Source: JAAEQG01 sp023133475 (lineage in GTDB: Bacteria > Planctomycetota > Phycisphaerae > UBA1845). Taken from it: a DNA stretch of 30,443 nucleotides. The stretch covers positions 1 to 30,443 of the forward strand of contig DAOVLE010000034.1 in assembly GCA_030631415.1 (NCBI GenBank). The letters run 5' to 3'. A program made the position numbers and the translations under genes. The notes beneath the pieces were generated by a model. The model was not told the DNA's origin and did not search any database. It saw only the letters and a list, made by a program, of their open reading frames with translations. Shown piece by piece: positions 7,825-14,779 of this stretch (position 1 is the stretch's first letter; each line of letters begins with the position of its first letter).

Positions 7825-8452
7825 GGAACACCTCCTGTGCACTAAAGCACATTGCCGCTGTCGATATGGAACGAACCACGCCGACGAAACTTAAAGAAAC
7901 AGATCATGCCAAATACATGCCCACGGCAAATGCCGCTGAACATGCTGCGCCAACCGCGGCTCGATACCATCTCCGACAACGTACAGGCTGAACACCTATC
8001 GTCAGCCAACCTATACCTATCTGCCCGTGCTCCGTTCAGCCACGCTGACTAAACGTTGGGCAGACTTATTCGCCCAGATTCCCCAACCAATACTTACGGT
8101 AAAACCATCACAGCCACACGACACGTTGCTTCCGTAAACCCTACCCACCCATGCTGGTATCTCGCCCAGTTCATCAGAACCACCAGATACCAGCGCAGAC
8201 GCGCCGCTTTGCCTTTCGCCAATGGTTTGTTTCAGGCTTGCTCCGTCGAAACTCCTCAAACGTCGAACCCGCAGATACCACAATCCTCGTGGCAAGAGGT
8301 CGATTCGGAACCGTCGGAGGGAATGAAAAATATAGAGTGCGGTTTTCGCCGAACTACGAACAATAGATACCGTTCGGACGAATTATAAGTATGTATGTAT
8401 AACGAATAAAAACAACCCGTAACTCTAGTCTCCGAAACGTTTCTCACCTACA
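7825..8452 (-). ncRNA. Candidate long structured leader or small RNA upstream of the pseudopilin
   Basis: About 630 bases without a convincing gene or dispersed repeats, unusual here because other gaps are repeat-filled. Open frames on either strand have no family features or ribosome sites. A promoter-like element lies just upstream on the minus strand (8459-8487). Inside, 8153-8162 and 8185-8194 form a perfect 10-base-pair stem with an inner 4-base-pair stem (GTTC/GAAC). Shorter pairings (CGGCA/TGCCG near 7940, TTACGG/CCGTAA near 8095-8140) also occur. It could be a long 5' untranslated region, a cis-regulatory RNA or an independent RNA. No known riboswitch class was recognised. Confidence 0.3.
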
Positions 8453-8458
8453 CATTGA

Positions 8459-8487
8459 ATGTTATCTGAACCATCGCCCCGTGTCAA
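8459..8487 (-). promoter_or_regulatory. Sigma-70-like promoter, pseudopilin direction
   Basis: On the minus strand a perfect TTGACA, a 17-base spacer and TAACAT (four of six) lie about 630 bases before the pseudopilin start. A second, weaker -10 (TATAAT with TTTATT 17 bases before it) lies near 8383-8411. Transcription from either would produce the long leader. Confidence 0.45.
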
Positions 8488-8531
8488 ACCGTTTTGGGCA
8501 CAATTCCGCGATGAAAATCCTCACGTGCATT

Positions 8532-8693
8532 GTAGGGCGGGTTTCACCCGCCTTCTTGGCTAATAAGTCCAAAGTCCCTAGTCCAAAGTCCAAAGTCAGA
8601 AACCAACGAGACCTTGGACTTTGGACTTTGGACCTTGGACTCGTTTCTGATTGGTGGGTTCCACCTCGCTCCGCGAGGTTCCACCCACCCTAC
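8532..8693. repeat. GTAGGGCGGG palindromes and GTCCAAA tandem repeat
   Basis: A GTAGGGCGGGTTTCACCCGC palindrome (8532-8552), then an imperfect tandem of 7-base GTCCAAA units and their inverse (TTTGGAC), forming an inverted pair between 8567 and 8642, then a TGGTGGGTTCCACC...CCACCC palindrome (8653-8693) that ends at the stop of the DUF362 gene. Confidence 0.75.
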
Positions 8694-8697
8694 AATC

Positions 8698-9711
8698 TCA
8701 CAGACGATGCCGCACATAATCAATCTGGTGCAACTCGTGGCGCCCCAGCCCGCGGGCGGCTGCCGCGGAAAGGTAAGCAACCTCACCTTGCCGATCCTCA
8801 ACCTTGCCCAGCCCCTCGCCAAGCCGCACACGATTTAATAATTCAAGCGCAATTGCATCCACTGCCACCGGGTCCACCCCAAGAAGCAGCCCTCCACGCT
8901 TGCGGATGTATGGAGGCCGGGCTTCAGGCCCGTTGTCTATTACGATCCGCAGGGCATTGACCACATGCAAACGCAGCTTGCGGCGAATCTGGGGCAGTGC
9001 AACGATATCGCCAATATAAGGGGAACACTTGTTGCTGTGGAATCGGGCTGGATGCTTCACTAAAGCATGAGACAGGTTTTTCAAGCAACACGTGATCCCT
9101 GCGATATTGTGGTGTTTGAGAAAAGGAATGTTCACGATTGCCGTGACCTGTTCGAGCACCTTGGACAACCGATCCCGAGCTTCGCCGAATTGCACCTCAT
9201 CCGGCTGCCATTCCCGGCTGGGCGGAGTTGTGCCCAGTTCCCGGTTCAATCTGGAGTGTATCTCGAGTGTCACAAGCTGCCGGGGGTCCCACCCGGAATC
9301 GACCAGTGAAGCGACGAGAACTTTAGCCATAGCCTGGGTGGTTTTCAGGCCTTCGGCTCCCGATTGGTTGAACTTGAGCCCGATGACGTCGTCAGGTGTG
9401 AGAAGCGACTGCCACGCCTGTTTCTCATTCTCGATACCGGTGACCGCAGCCAACCCGATCCGCAGCATCTGGCGGAGAAGTTCGGGGTGCACGCTCTCCC
9501 CCACAATCACATGGTCCGAGCGCACCTCGACGACTTTGGACAGGGGGTCCTCGCGGCGGTCGGGGTGCTTTGCCCACGCCTCACTCAGAGCTTGTGGAAT
9601 CAACCCCGGCTCAGCCAAGCTCAACGCCGCCGCAACTCCGGTCCCAGCGAGGAAACCCCGCCGAGTCAAGGGTTCGCAGGTGCATTCCGAATTGCGACAT
9701 CGGCTGCCCAT
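8698..9711 (-). CDS. DUF362 family protein with twin-arginine signal
   Basis: A 338-residue DUF362 protein. The N-terminus carries a twin-arginine export signal (LTRRGFLAGTG followed by a hydrophobic stretch, residues about 16-40), preceded by three clustered cysteines (CRNSECTC). The body has DUF362 hallmarks: a KFNQSG element, VNIPFLKHHNIAGITCCLKN in the middle, and GGLLLGVDPVAVDAIALELL near the C-terminus. Biochemical function is unknown; some family members are fused to ferredoxin-like domains, and Tat export suggests folding or cofactor loading before transport. The ATG at 9711 is chosen; a TTG two codons upstream is possible and neither has a strong ribosome site. A second DUF362 protein, without a signal peptide, lies at 28487-29635. 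Confidence 0.83.
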   Translation of the reverse strand: MGSRCRNSECTCEPLTRRGFLAGTGVAAALSLAEPGLIPQALSEAWAKHPDRREDPLSKVVEVRSDHVIVGESVHPELLRQMLRIGLAAVTGIENEKQAWQSLLTPDDVIGLKFNQSGAEGLKTTQAMAKVLVASLVDSGWDPRQLVTLEIHSRLNRELGTTPPSREWQPDEVQFGEARDRLSKVLEQVTAIVNIPFLKHHNIAGITCCLKNLSHALVKHPARFHSNKCSPYIGDIVALPQIRRKLRLHVVNALRIVIDNGPEARPPYIRKRGGLLLGVDPVAVDAIALELLNRVRLGEGLGKVEDRQGEVAYLSAAAARGLGRHELHQIDYVRHRL

Positions 9712-9792
9712 GCTCAAGGCTAATCCGTTGACACAGTGTTGCTTGCCACCTATACCTATCGGATAGTCGCGCGTGGCGGCTTGACCTGGATA

Positions 9793-10083
9793 GTAAGGTG
9801 GGTGGAACCTCGCGCAGCGAGGTGGAACCCACCAACCAGGGACGAGTCCAAAGTCTCGCAGGTTTCTAACTTTGGACCAGTGCTCTGTCGTGATTGATTC
9901 GATGGATCACCGACGCATGGGTGGCCCACCGCTTTAGCGGTGGGGGACACGAATACCTGATGCAATTCGCGTCCCCCACGGCTAAAGCCATGGGCCACCC
10001 AACCATCAGGCAGTGCGGTGGGTTCCGCTTCGCTCCGCGAAGCTCCACCCACCCTACATGGAACTCTGCGGCTCTGCGTTGAT
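9793..10083. repeat. Palindromic repeat cluster
   Basis: This fills the gap between two divergent genes. A GTGGGTGGAACC...GGTGGAACCCACC composite (9793-9835); TCCAAAG units (9844-9880); an inverted pair of GGTGGCCCACCGC units (9920-10000) that would fold into one long hairpin with a loop near 9953-9970; a GTGGG...CCCACC palindrome (10017-10058); and GCGGCTCTGCG (10068-10080). No gene was seen. Confidence 0.78.
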
Positions 10084-10127
10084 GAACAAGCCGGGCGATG
10101 GCCCTGTGAAACATGATGGGGAGGACC

Positions 10128-11549
10128 ATGGACCTCGAAAGCATTCGGAGCGAAGTGAAACGTCGGAATCAAGAGCATCTATTCACTTTCTGGGACGAGT
10201 TGAACGCCGAGCAGCAGGCTCAACTTCTTGAGGATATCGCCCGGATCGACCTGGATACGCTCGAGCGTTTGATTCCGACGCACGTCAAATCCTCGCCGGC
10301 CACCGCTGTGGGAAGCGTCCCCGAACCAGCCGACGCCTGGCCCGCGCGACCGAAGCCGTCTCAGGAGACCAAGTACGCCGAGGCTTTGGCGCTGGGGCAG
10401 AAACTGATTGCCGAGGGAAAAGTTGCGACGATGGTTGTGGCGGGCGGGCAGGGAACGCGCCTGGGATTTGACCGCCCCAAGGGTGAGTTTGCCATCTCGC
10501 CGGTGATGAACAAACCGCTATTCCGGCTGTTCGCCGAAGCCGTCCTGGCAACCGGCGAACGGTATGGGCGCCCGACTCCCTGGTACGTCATGACCGGCCC
10601 GACAACGGATCAGCCGACCCGTGAATACTTCGCCAAACAAGACTACTTCGGGCTACCGCCGGAGGACGTGTTCTTTTTCTGCCAGGGCGTCATGCCCGCC
10701 GTTGACCACGCCGGAAGGATTCTGCTTGACCAGAAGCATCGGGTGGCGCTTTCGCCCAATGGTCACGGTGGATGTCTGTTGGCATTGTCCACCAGCGGGG
10801 CTTTGGACGATATGCGTCGGCGTGGGATCGAGGTGGTCAGCTACTTTCAGGTGGACAACCCGTTGGCCTCCCCGGTCGATCCCCTGTTTATGGGCTTGCA
10901 CGCTTTGACCGAGGCCCAGATGTCTGCCATCGCGGTTCCCAAGGCTGACGACCTGGAGCGTGTGGGCAACTTCGCCCGTGTCGATGGGCGGCTGTGCGTC
11001 ATTGAGTATACATATCTGCCCGACGAATTGGCCCACGCCCGCAACCCGGACGGGTCGCGCAGGTTCGACGATGGCAGTATTGCGGTTCATGCGTTTTCGC
11101 GCACGTTCCTCGAATCCCTGACTTGTGGGGAAGGTAGCATCGCTCTGCCCTGGCATCGCGCCGTGAAGAAGGTGCCGTTTGTGGACATCGGCTCGGCTCG
11201 GCGGATTGTGCCGGAGCAACCCAATGCAGTGAAACTGGAGTTGTTTGTCTTCGATGCCCTGCCAGTGGCGGACCGGGCCATGCTCCTGCGGCAGGACCGC
11301 GGCGAATGCTTCAGCCCGGTCAAGAACGCTGAGGGGGTGGACAGCCCAGCCACCGCCCGCCGGGACATGTCACGCCGGGCAGCGAATTGGTTGGAGTCTT
11401 GCGGGGTTAATGTGCCCCGTGCATCCGACGGGGAGCCTGACGGCGTGTTTGAAATCAGCCCGAGGCTGGCGCTCGATGCCGATCAGCTAAAAGGCAGATT
11501 AACTGAACTCCCTACCATCAGGGCTGGGGACAGGTTGTATCTGGGGTAG
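10128..11549 (+). CDS. UDP-sugar pyrophosphorylase (UAP1-like, UDPGP family)
   Basis: A 473-residue enzyme of the eukaryote-like UDPGP family, which makes UDP-N-acetylglucosamine (or a related UDP-sugar) and pyrophosphate from UTP and the sugar 1-phosphate. The uridine-binding signature AGGQGTRLGFDRPKG is near residues 104-118. Other family elements include MTGPTTD, FFFCQGVMPAVD, LSPNGHGG and DNPLASPVDP. The N-terminal helix (LESIRSEVKRRNQEHLFTFWDEL) matches UAP1-like bacterial proteins rather than GalU. The ATG at 10128 is preferred because the conserved N-terminus begins there and GGGGAGG lies just before it; tandem ATGs at 10113 and 10116 are alternatives. It is followed by a non-coding gap with its own promoter. 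Substrate choice between GlcNAc-1-P, GalNAc-1-P and Glc-1-P cannot be read from the sequence. Confidence 0.88.
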   Translation: MDLESIRSEVKRRNQEHLFTFWDELNAEQQAQLLEDIARIDLDTLERLIPTHVKSSPATAVGSVPEPADAWPARPKPSQETKYAEALALGQKLIAEGKVATMVVAGGQGTRLGFDRPKGEFAISPVMNKPLFRLFAEAVLATGERYGRPTPWYVMTGPTTDQPTREYFAKQDYFGLPPEDVFFFCQGVMPAVDHAGRILLDQKHRVALSPNGHGGCLLALSTSGALDDMRRRGIEVVSYFQVDNPLASPVDPLFMGLHALTEAQMSAIAVPKADDLERVGNFARVDGRLCVIEYTYLPDELAHARNPDGSRRFDDGSIAVHAFSRTFLESLTCGEGSIALPWHRAVKKVPFVDIGSARRIVPEQPNAVKLELFVFDALPVADRAMLLRQDRGECFSPVKNAEGVDSPATARRDMSRRAANWLESCGVNVPRASDGEPDGVFEISPRLALDADQLKGRLTELPTIRAGDRLYLG

Positions 11550-11578
11550 AAAAACGTGCAAAAATGTCGGACTTTGTT

Positions 11579-11608
11579 TTGACTTTCGGTGGCGACCGGG
11601 TATATACT
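11579..11608 (+). promoter_or_regulatory. Strong-looking sigma-70 promoter in a non-coding gap
   Basis: TTGACT (five of six), an 18-base spacer and TATACT (five of six). It lies 30 bases after the pyrophosphorylase stop and over 600 bases before the next gene, pointing into a stretch without open reading frames of interest. Confidence 0.5.
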
Positions 11609-11614
11609 GAACGT

Positions 11615-11970
11615 ACGTGAAAATTCGGTTTTTTGATTGGTCTTTGCAGAGGCGAGTATAGCTTTATCCGCAATCCATAATTCTTATATACTCGTATCAT
11701 CTCTTCTATTTTTCGCCCTGCCCTCCAATTGAACATTAAACAAGTGAAAGTGGTGTTGTGCGCGGATCGATGCTGAATCCGTAGCCAATGTCGAGGGTTG
11801 CAGCGTGTTCGTCGGTGCGCGCTTGTATGTGTTGCGGTGCGCCGGCTTAGTGGTCTTGAACTTGAAGGCAGGGAGCGGCCATGTTTTTTGTTTTTGAAGT
11901 TTTTTGTTTTGAAGGAGACCAGTGTTGCGGAGCCACTACCCATTGACCGCCCCCTGCCTTTTTCGGGTTT
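11615..11970 (+). ncRNA. Candidate small RNA with terminal stem and U-tract
   Basis: Between the promoter at 11579-11608 and the repeats at 11985 no gene is visible. The segment ends with a long-range pairing of 11865-11878 (AAGGCAGGGAGCGG) with 11947-11960, 14 base pairs with one mismatch, immediately followed by TTTTT at 11959-11963. The enclosed loop of about 68 bases is T-rich. It does not match tmRNA, RNase P, SRP or 6S RNA as far as can be judged by eye. It may instead be a long leader of the kinase-like gene. Confidence 0.33.
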
Positions 11971-11984
11971 TACGGTTTCCGGAG

Positions 11985-12070
11985 GGTGACCCACCGCTAA
12001 AGCGGCTGTCGATAAAGTCGTAGCGCGTCGGGGATTCGCGTCCCCCACCGCTAAAGCGGTGGGCCACCCA
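11985..12070. repeat. Inverted pair of GGTGGCCCACCGC-type repeats
   Basis: Two copies of the family (GGGTGACCCACCGCTAAAGCG and TCCCCCACCGCTAAAGCGGTG) face each other over a short spacer, as at 9920-10000, and would form a long hairpin. Confidence 0.75.
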
Positions 12071-12135
12071 TTCGGCAAAGAATCCTATGGAATACTAGCT
12101 TCCTTACCTTCCCACCTTTCCTTGGTTGGGCTCAC

Positions 12136-12195
12136 GGGCGGTATCGAGCCGTTTTCTTCCCCCGGCTTGGACCGCCCGGTGATGCCCATTAGAAT
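12136..12195 (+). promoter_or_regulatory. Hairpin and possible promoter upstream of the kinase-like gene
   Basis: GGGCGGT (12136-12142) pairs with ACCGCCC (12171-12177), and AGCCG (12147-12151) with CGGCT (12163-12167). A TAGAAT -10 lies at 12190-12195 with a weak TTGGAC -35 at 12167-12172 (17-base spacing) that overlaps the hairpin arm. The hairpin could be an operator-like structure or the end of the upstream transcript; no T-tract follows directly. Confidence 0.3.
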
Positions 12196-12245
12196 CCCCG
12201 ATAGTACATTGTTTTGATTGTCGTTTTCCGAGACTCGTGGTGCCC

Positions 12246-13016
12246 ATGGGCAAGGAACTCCCACACTCACTGAAAGCTTTAGGCCGGGAACAGCTTCCCG
12301 AGACGATTCACTTGCCCGATGGCGAGTTCCGTTTTGTGCGGCTTTTCAAGCACGACTTTTTCGCGGTTACGGCGCTCTATTCCGGCCCTGGGGGCAAGGT
12401 TGTCTTGAAAGTGGGGCGCAAGGCGGATTTCCTGGGGTGGCCTTGCGGATGGATCGGGCGTCTTTTAGCTCGTCATGAGGCAGGCATTTACCAGCGGCTG
12501 GCGGACTTGGAGGCGGTTCCGCAGTTCCTGGGCATGTGGGGCAAGCATGGTTTCGTGCATGCTTACGTCGAGGGGCATCCCATGCAAAAGGGTGAGCGGG
12601 TCCCCGATGACTTTGCCGTGCGTCTTCGCCAGGCCATCGAAGCCATCCACCGGCGTGGGATGGCGTATGTGGACCTCGAGAAGCCTCAGAACGTGATTGT
12701 GGGTGATGATGGCCGTCCTCATCTGATCGACTTTCAAATTTCCTGGTATCTTTCCAAGGATTGTGGAGGCCAATTGTGGCCGGCGCGGTTCGTCTTGAGG
12801 CGTTTGCAGGAGGCGGACCGCTACCATTTGGCCAAGCTACAACGGCGCACCCGCTCCGATCAGATGACCGGCAAGGAGTTGGCCGCCAGCTACCGCAAGC
12901 CTTGGTACATCAAGTTGCACAAGTGGTTGACTCATCCCGCGACGCGATTTCGCCGGCAGACCCTCAAGCGTCTGGACCCTGATCGCCGATCCGGCGAGCG
13001 CGGGGCTGTTCCGTGA
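12246..13016 (+). CDS. Small protein-kinase-fold protein (Kdo kinase/RIO-like)
   Basis: A 256-residue protein with a compact kinase fold. An ATP-site Lys is probably the K in VVLKVGRKAD (about residue 57), and a Glu-containing helix follows (RHEAGIYQRL). The catalytic loop reads YVDLEKPQNVIV (about 140-151), so the HRD is altered while Asp, Lys and Asn keep their spacing, and the DFG position reads DFQ (about 161). This pattern is closest to the lipopolysaccharide Kdo/heptose kinases and RIO-type small kinases, so the substrate may be a glycolipid rather than a protein. The basic C-terminal tail is rich in Arg and Lys. The ATG at 12246 is used; in-frame GTG codons lie at 12237 and 12240, and none has a clear ribosome site. 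The gene stands alone. Kinase fold is fairly sure; substrate is not. Confidence 0.72.
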   Translation: MGKELPHSLKALGREQLPETIHLPDGEFRFVRLFKHDFFAVTALYSGPGGKVVLKVGRKADFLGWPCGWIGRLLARHEAGIYQRLADLEAVPQFLGMWGKHGFVHAYVEGHPMQKGERVPDDFAVRLRQAIEAIHRRGMAYVDLEKPQNVIVGDDGRPHLIDFQISWYLSKDCGGQLWPARFVLRRLQEADRYHLAKLQRRTRSDQMTGKELAASYRKPWYIKLHKWLTHPATRFRRQTLKRLDPDRRSGERGAVP

Positions 13017-13021
13017 CTGGA

Positions 13022-13078
13022 GTAGGGCGGGTTTCACCCGCCTTTGCGGCATCCGATGGCGGGTGGAACCCGCCCTAC
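13022..13078. repeat. Paired GTAGGGCGGG palindromes
   Basis: Two inverted GTAGGGCGGGTTTCACCCGC-type units separated by a short linker, immediately after the kinase-like gene. The same paired arrangement recurs at 29658-29714. Confidence 0.8.
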
Positions 13079-13098
13079 GGTGCCCAGCGAAAAAGCCC

Positions 13099-13131
13099 AA
13101 AAAAGAGGCCCGGTGGGGTGGACCGGGCCTT
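13099..13131 (-). terminator. Rho-independent terminator, minus strand
   Basis: AGGCCCGGT (13106-13114) pairs perfectly with ACCGGGCCT (13122-13130) around a 7-base loop, followed on the minus strand by TCTTTTTTGGG. No minus-strand gene lies upstream, but a strong promoter does (13254-13282). Confidence 0.8.
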
Positions 13132-13247
13132 GGGGAAACCGACCCAGGGGGGTGGGTCGGTGAGGATCATCAAAAGGATTCCCCAGAAAAGTCCTTTTGC
13201 AACTTCAAGTGTGCCTTGCCATCCTCCAGTACCAGAGTATGACTACA
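13099..13247 (-). ncRNA. Candidate small RNA with C-rich hairpin loops
   Basis: A complete transcription unit of about 150 bases with no worthwhile open reading frame: an almost perfect promoter (13254-13282), a body, and a classic terminator (13099-13131). The body holds a hairpin of CAAAAGGA/TCCTTTTG (13171-13178 with 13192-13199), an 8-base-pair hairpin CCGACCCA/TGGGTCGG (13139-13146 with 13153-13160) whose loop is CCCCCC on the transcribed strand, and the terminator hairpin whose loop is CCACCCC. C-rich exposed loops are typical of small RNAs that pair with G-rich ribosome sites. The only start-stop pair after a GGAGG-like site would encode five residues. No known RNA family was recognised. 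Confidence 0.55.
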
Positions 13248-13253
13248 GGAGCT

Positions 13254-13282
13254 ATTATTAACCCTTTGCCGCCATCTGTCAA
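13254..13282 (-). promoter_or_regulatory. Near-consensus sigma-70 promoter
   Basis: On the minus strand: TTGACA (six of six), a 17-base spacer and AATAAT (five of six). This is the best promoter in the window. A second TTGACA lies 15 bases further upstream. Predicted start near 13247. Confidence 0.65.
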
Positions 13283-13467
13283 GTAAATCATTGTCAATTA
13301 GATCAACATGTTAAAATAGGCAAACCGACAGGTGAAACCCGCCCTACACTGTGATTGCGCCGTTGGTGGATGGATTTTGCCGATATTCGGATGTAGAATA
13401 CTATTGTACAGAGCAGCAACCCTGTGGGGCAGTGATGAAAACATTCATCCCTTTTGGAGACCTTCCC

Positions 13468-14250
13468 ATGCGAATTGCATTTTTGGCCGGGCTGATTTGC
13501 CTGTTTAGCATCGCGCAGATGGCAGTGGCAGAGAGCCCCCCCAAGGCGCGGGACCGGCAAGTGCGCCGTGGTGCCTCCAAGACGCCCAAACCCAAGCCCA
13601 ACTTGCGGCGCTTCCTGCGCTCGCAAGTGGAGCGAGTGGAATGGGAAGACGTCCCCTTCGGCGAAGTGATCGAGTGGCTTAGTGCCCAGGGGGACATCAA
13701 CGTTGTGGTGCGCTGGAACGTTCTGATGGAACATGGGATCGATGAAGATTCACCGGTGAGCCTGCGTCTGAAGAAAGTGCGGGTGGCGACCCTTCTTGCC
13801 GAGACGTTGGCGCAACTCTCCGACCGTGAGGAGTTGCGCTATCTGGGGATAGGGCCGACGCTGATCATTTCCACGCGGGCGGATTTGAACAAAAAGTTGT
13901 ACGTGAAGGTGTATCCAGTTAACGATCTGCTGTTTCGCATCCCGGATTTCACCAGTGCCCCGACGATCGATATCCAACAGGGCGGCGGTGGCGGCGGGCA
14001 GGGCAGTGCCCAACAGAACCCGTTCCAGGGCGGCGGCGGTGGAGGTGGCGGCGGTGACGACGACAGGCGTTCGCGCGCCGATCGCATCAACGACCTGATC
14101 GAACTCATCAAAGTCACCATCGAGCCGGAATCCTGGAGGGACAACGGCGGCGAGGGCACCATTAAGTCATTTAATAATAAAATGATCGTGATCCGGGCAA
14201 ACTTCGAGGTCCACCAGCAACTCGGCGGTTCGGTGGTGCTGAAAGACTAG
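13468..14250 (+). CDS. Exported secretin-N-domain-like protein
   Basis: A 260-residue exported protein. Residues 1-22 form a signal peptide ending at AVAES. A basic linker is followed by a domain at about 45-150 (VEWEDVPFGEVIEWLSAQGDINVVV ... LRLKKVRVATLLAETL) resembling the short N-terminal (STN/N0) domain of secretins and TonB-dependent receptors, then KLYVKVYPVNDLL, an element often following it. A glycine-rich linker of two poly-Gly runs and Asp-rich DDD (about 172-198) leads to a C-terminal segment with TIEPESWRDNGGEGTIK and MIVIRANFEVHQQL, a pattern seen in planctomycete secretin-like proteins. It has no beta-barrel region, so it is not a pore. The ATG at 13468 is chosen because it starts the signal peptide and GGAG lies about 9 bases upstream; longer in-frame starts add nothing. 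The role is unknown, perhaps periplasmic assembly or scaffold. Confidence 0.72.
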   Translation: MRIAFLAGLICLFSIAQMAVAESPPKARDRQVRRGASKTPKPKPNLRRFLRSQVERVEWEDVPFGEVIEWLSAQGDINVVVRWNVLMEHGIDEDSPVSLRLKKVRVATLLAETLAQLSDREELRYLGIGPTLIISTRADLNKKLYVKVYPVNDLLFRIPDFTSAPTIDIQQGGGGGGQGSAQQNPFQGGGGGGGGGDDDRRSRADRINDLIELIKVTIEPESWRDNGGEGTIKSFNNKMIVIRANFEVHQQLGGSVVLKD

Positions 14251-14276
14251 CCGGAACCAAGGGGGGCAAGAAAAAC

Positions 14277-14655
14277 ATCCGCAGATTACGCAGATTGCAC
14301 AGATTGACAAGGGAATGTGCTCAAGCCCATCCTTGCGGGTGCATGACACTTCCGGCGGGCGAATAGCCCCGGAGGGGCGCGGGTCCTTAGCCACGGGCGT
14401 AAGCCTGTGGTGCAAGGAAACAGTTCCCCCAAGCCCCGGCAGGGGCGACGGACTGCTGCCCGCAAAGGAAATCCTCCGCCCCGCTGGGGCTTGGGTTCTC
14501 ACGCTCCCCTGTTTCCACGGGCTCACGCCCGTGGCTATTAACCTTCGCCCCTGCCGGGGCTGAAGACACAACCCGCCGAAACTGTCACGGACCCCATCCT
14601 TGCTGTCCCCCGGATATCTTCTCGCAAATCTGCGTAATCTGCGTAATCTGTGGAT
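14277..14655. repeat. 379-base unit with terminal inverted repeats
   Basis: The whole 14251-14779 gap lacks a gene. Its core is bounded by a 20-base inverted repeat with one mismatch (14277-14296 and 14636-14655), made of 9-base CGCAGATTA units. Inside are two CCACGGGCGT...CCCGTGG palindromes in inverted relation (14391-14410, 14515-14534) and several AGCCCCGG/GGGGCGA elements (14374-14570), themselves mirror-arranged. It resembles a nested non-autonomous palindromic element. Target-site duplications were not evident. Confidence 0.65.
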
Positions 14656-14779
14656 AGCAAAGTGCATTAGCCTGACGCAAACCTGTCGCCGTGAGGGGGT
14701 GGACGAAAGAGCATCAGTGTGGTAAGTTGGTCGCCGAAACGGTTCGCACTGCGGATCGCGGATGATTAGGAGTTTCTGC

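Noticed and set aside
8017..8388. Open frames of 92 and 110 codons on opposite strands in the gap upstream of the pseudopilin
   Set aside because: They overlap each other, have no ribosome site or family features, and unusual composition; the region is better explained as an untranslated leader.
14277..14655. An insertion sequence
   Set aside because: No transposase frame inside and no clear target duplication; it fits a non-autonomous palindromic unit.
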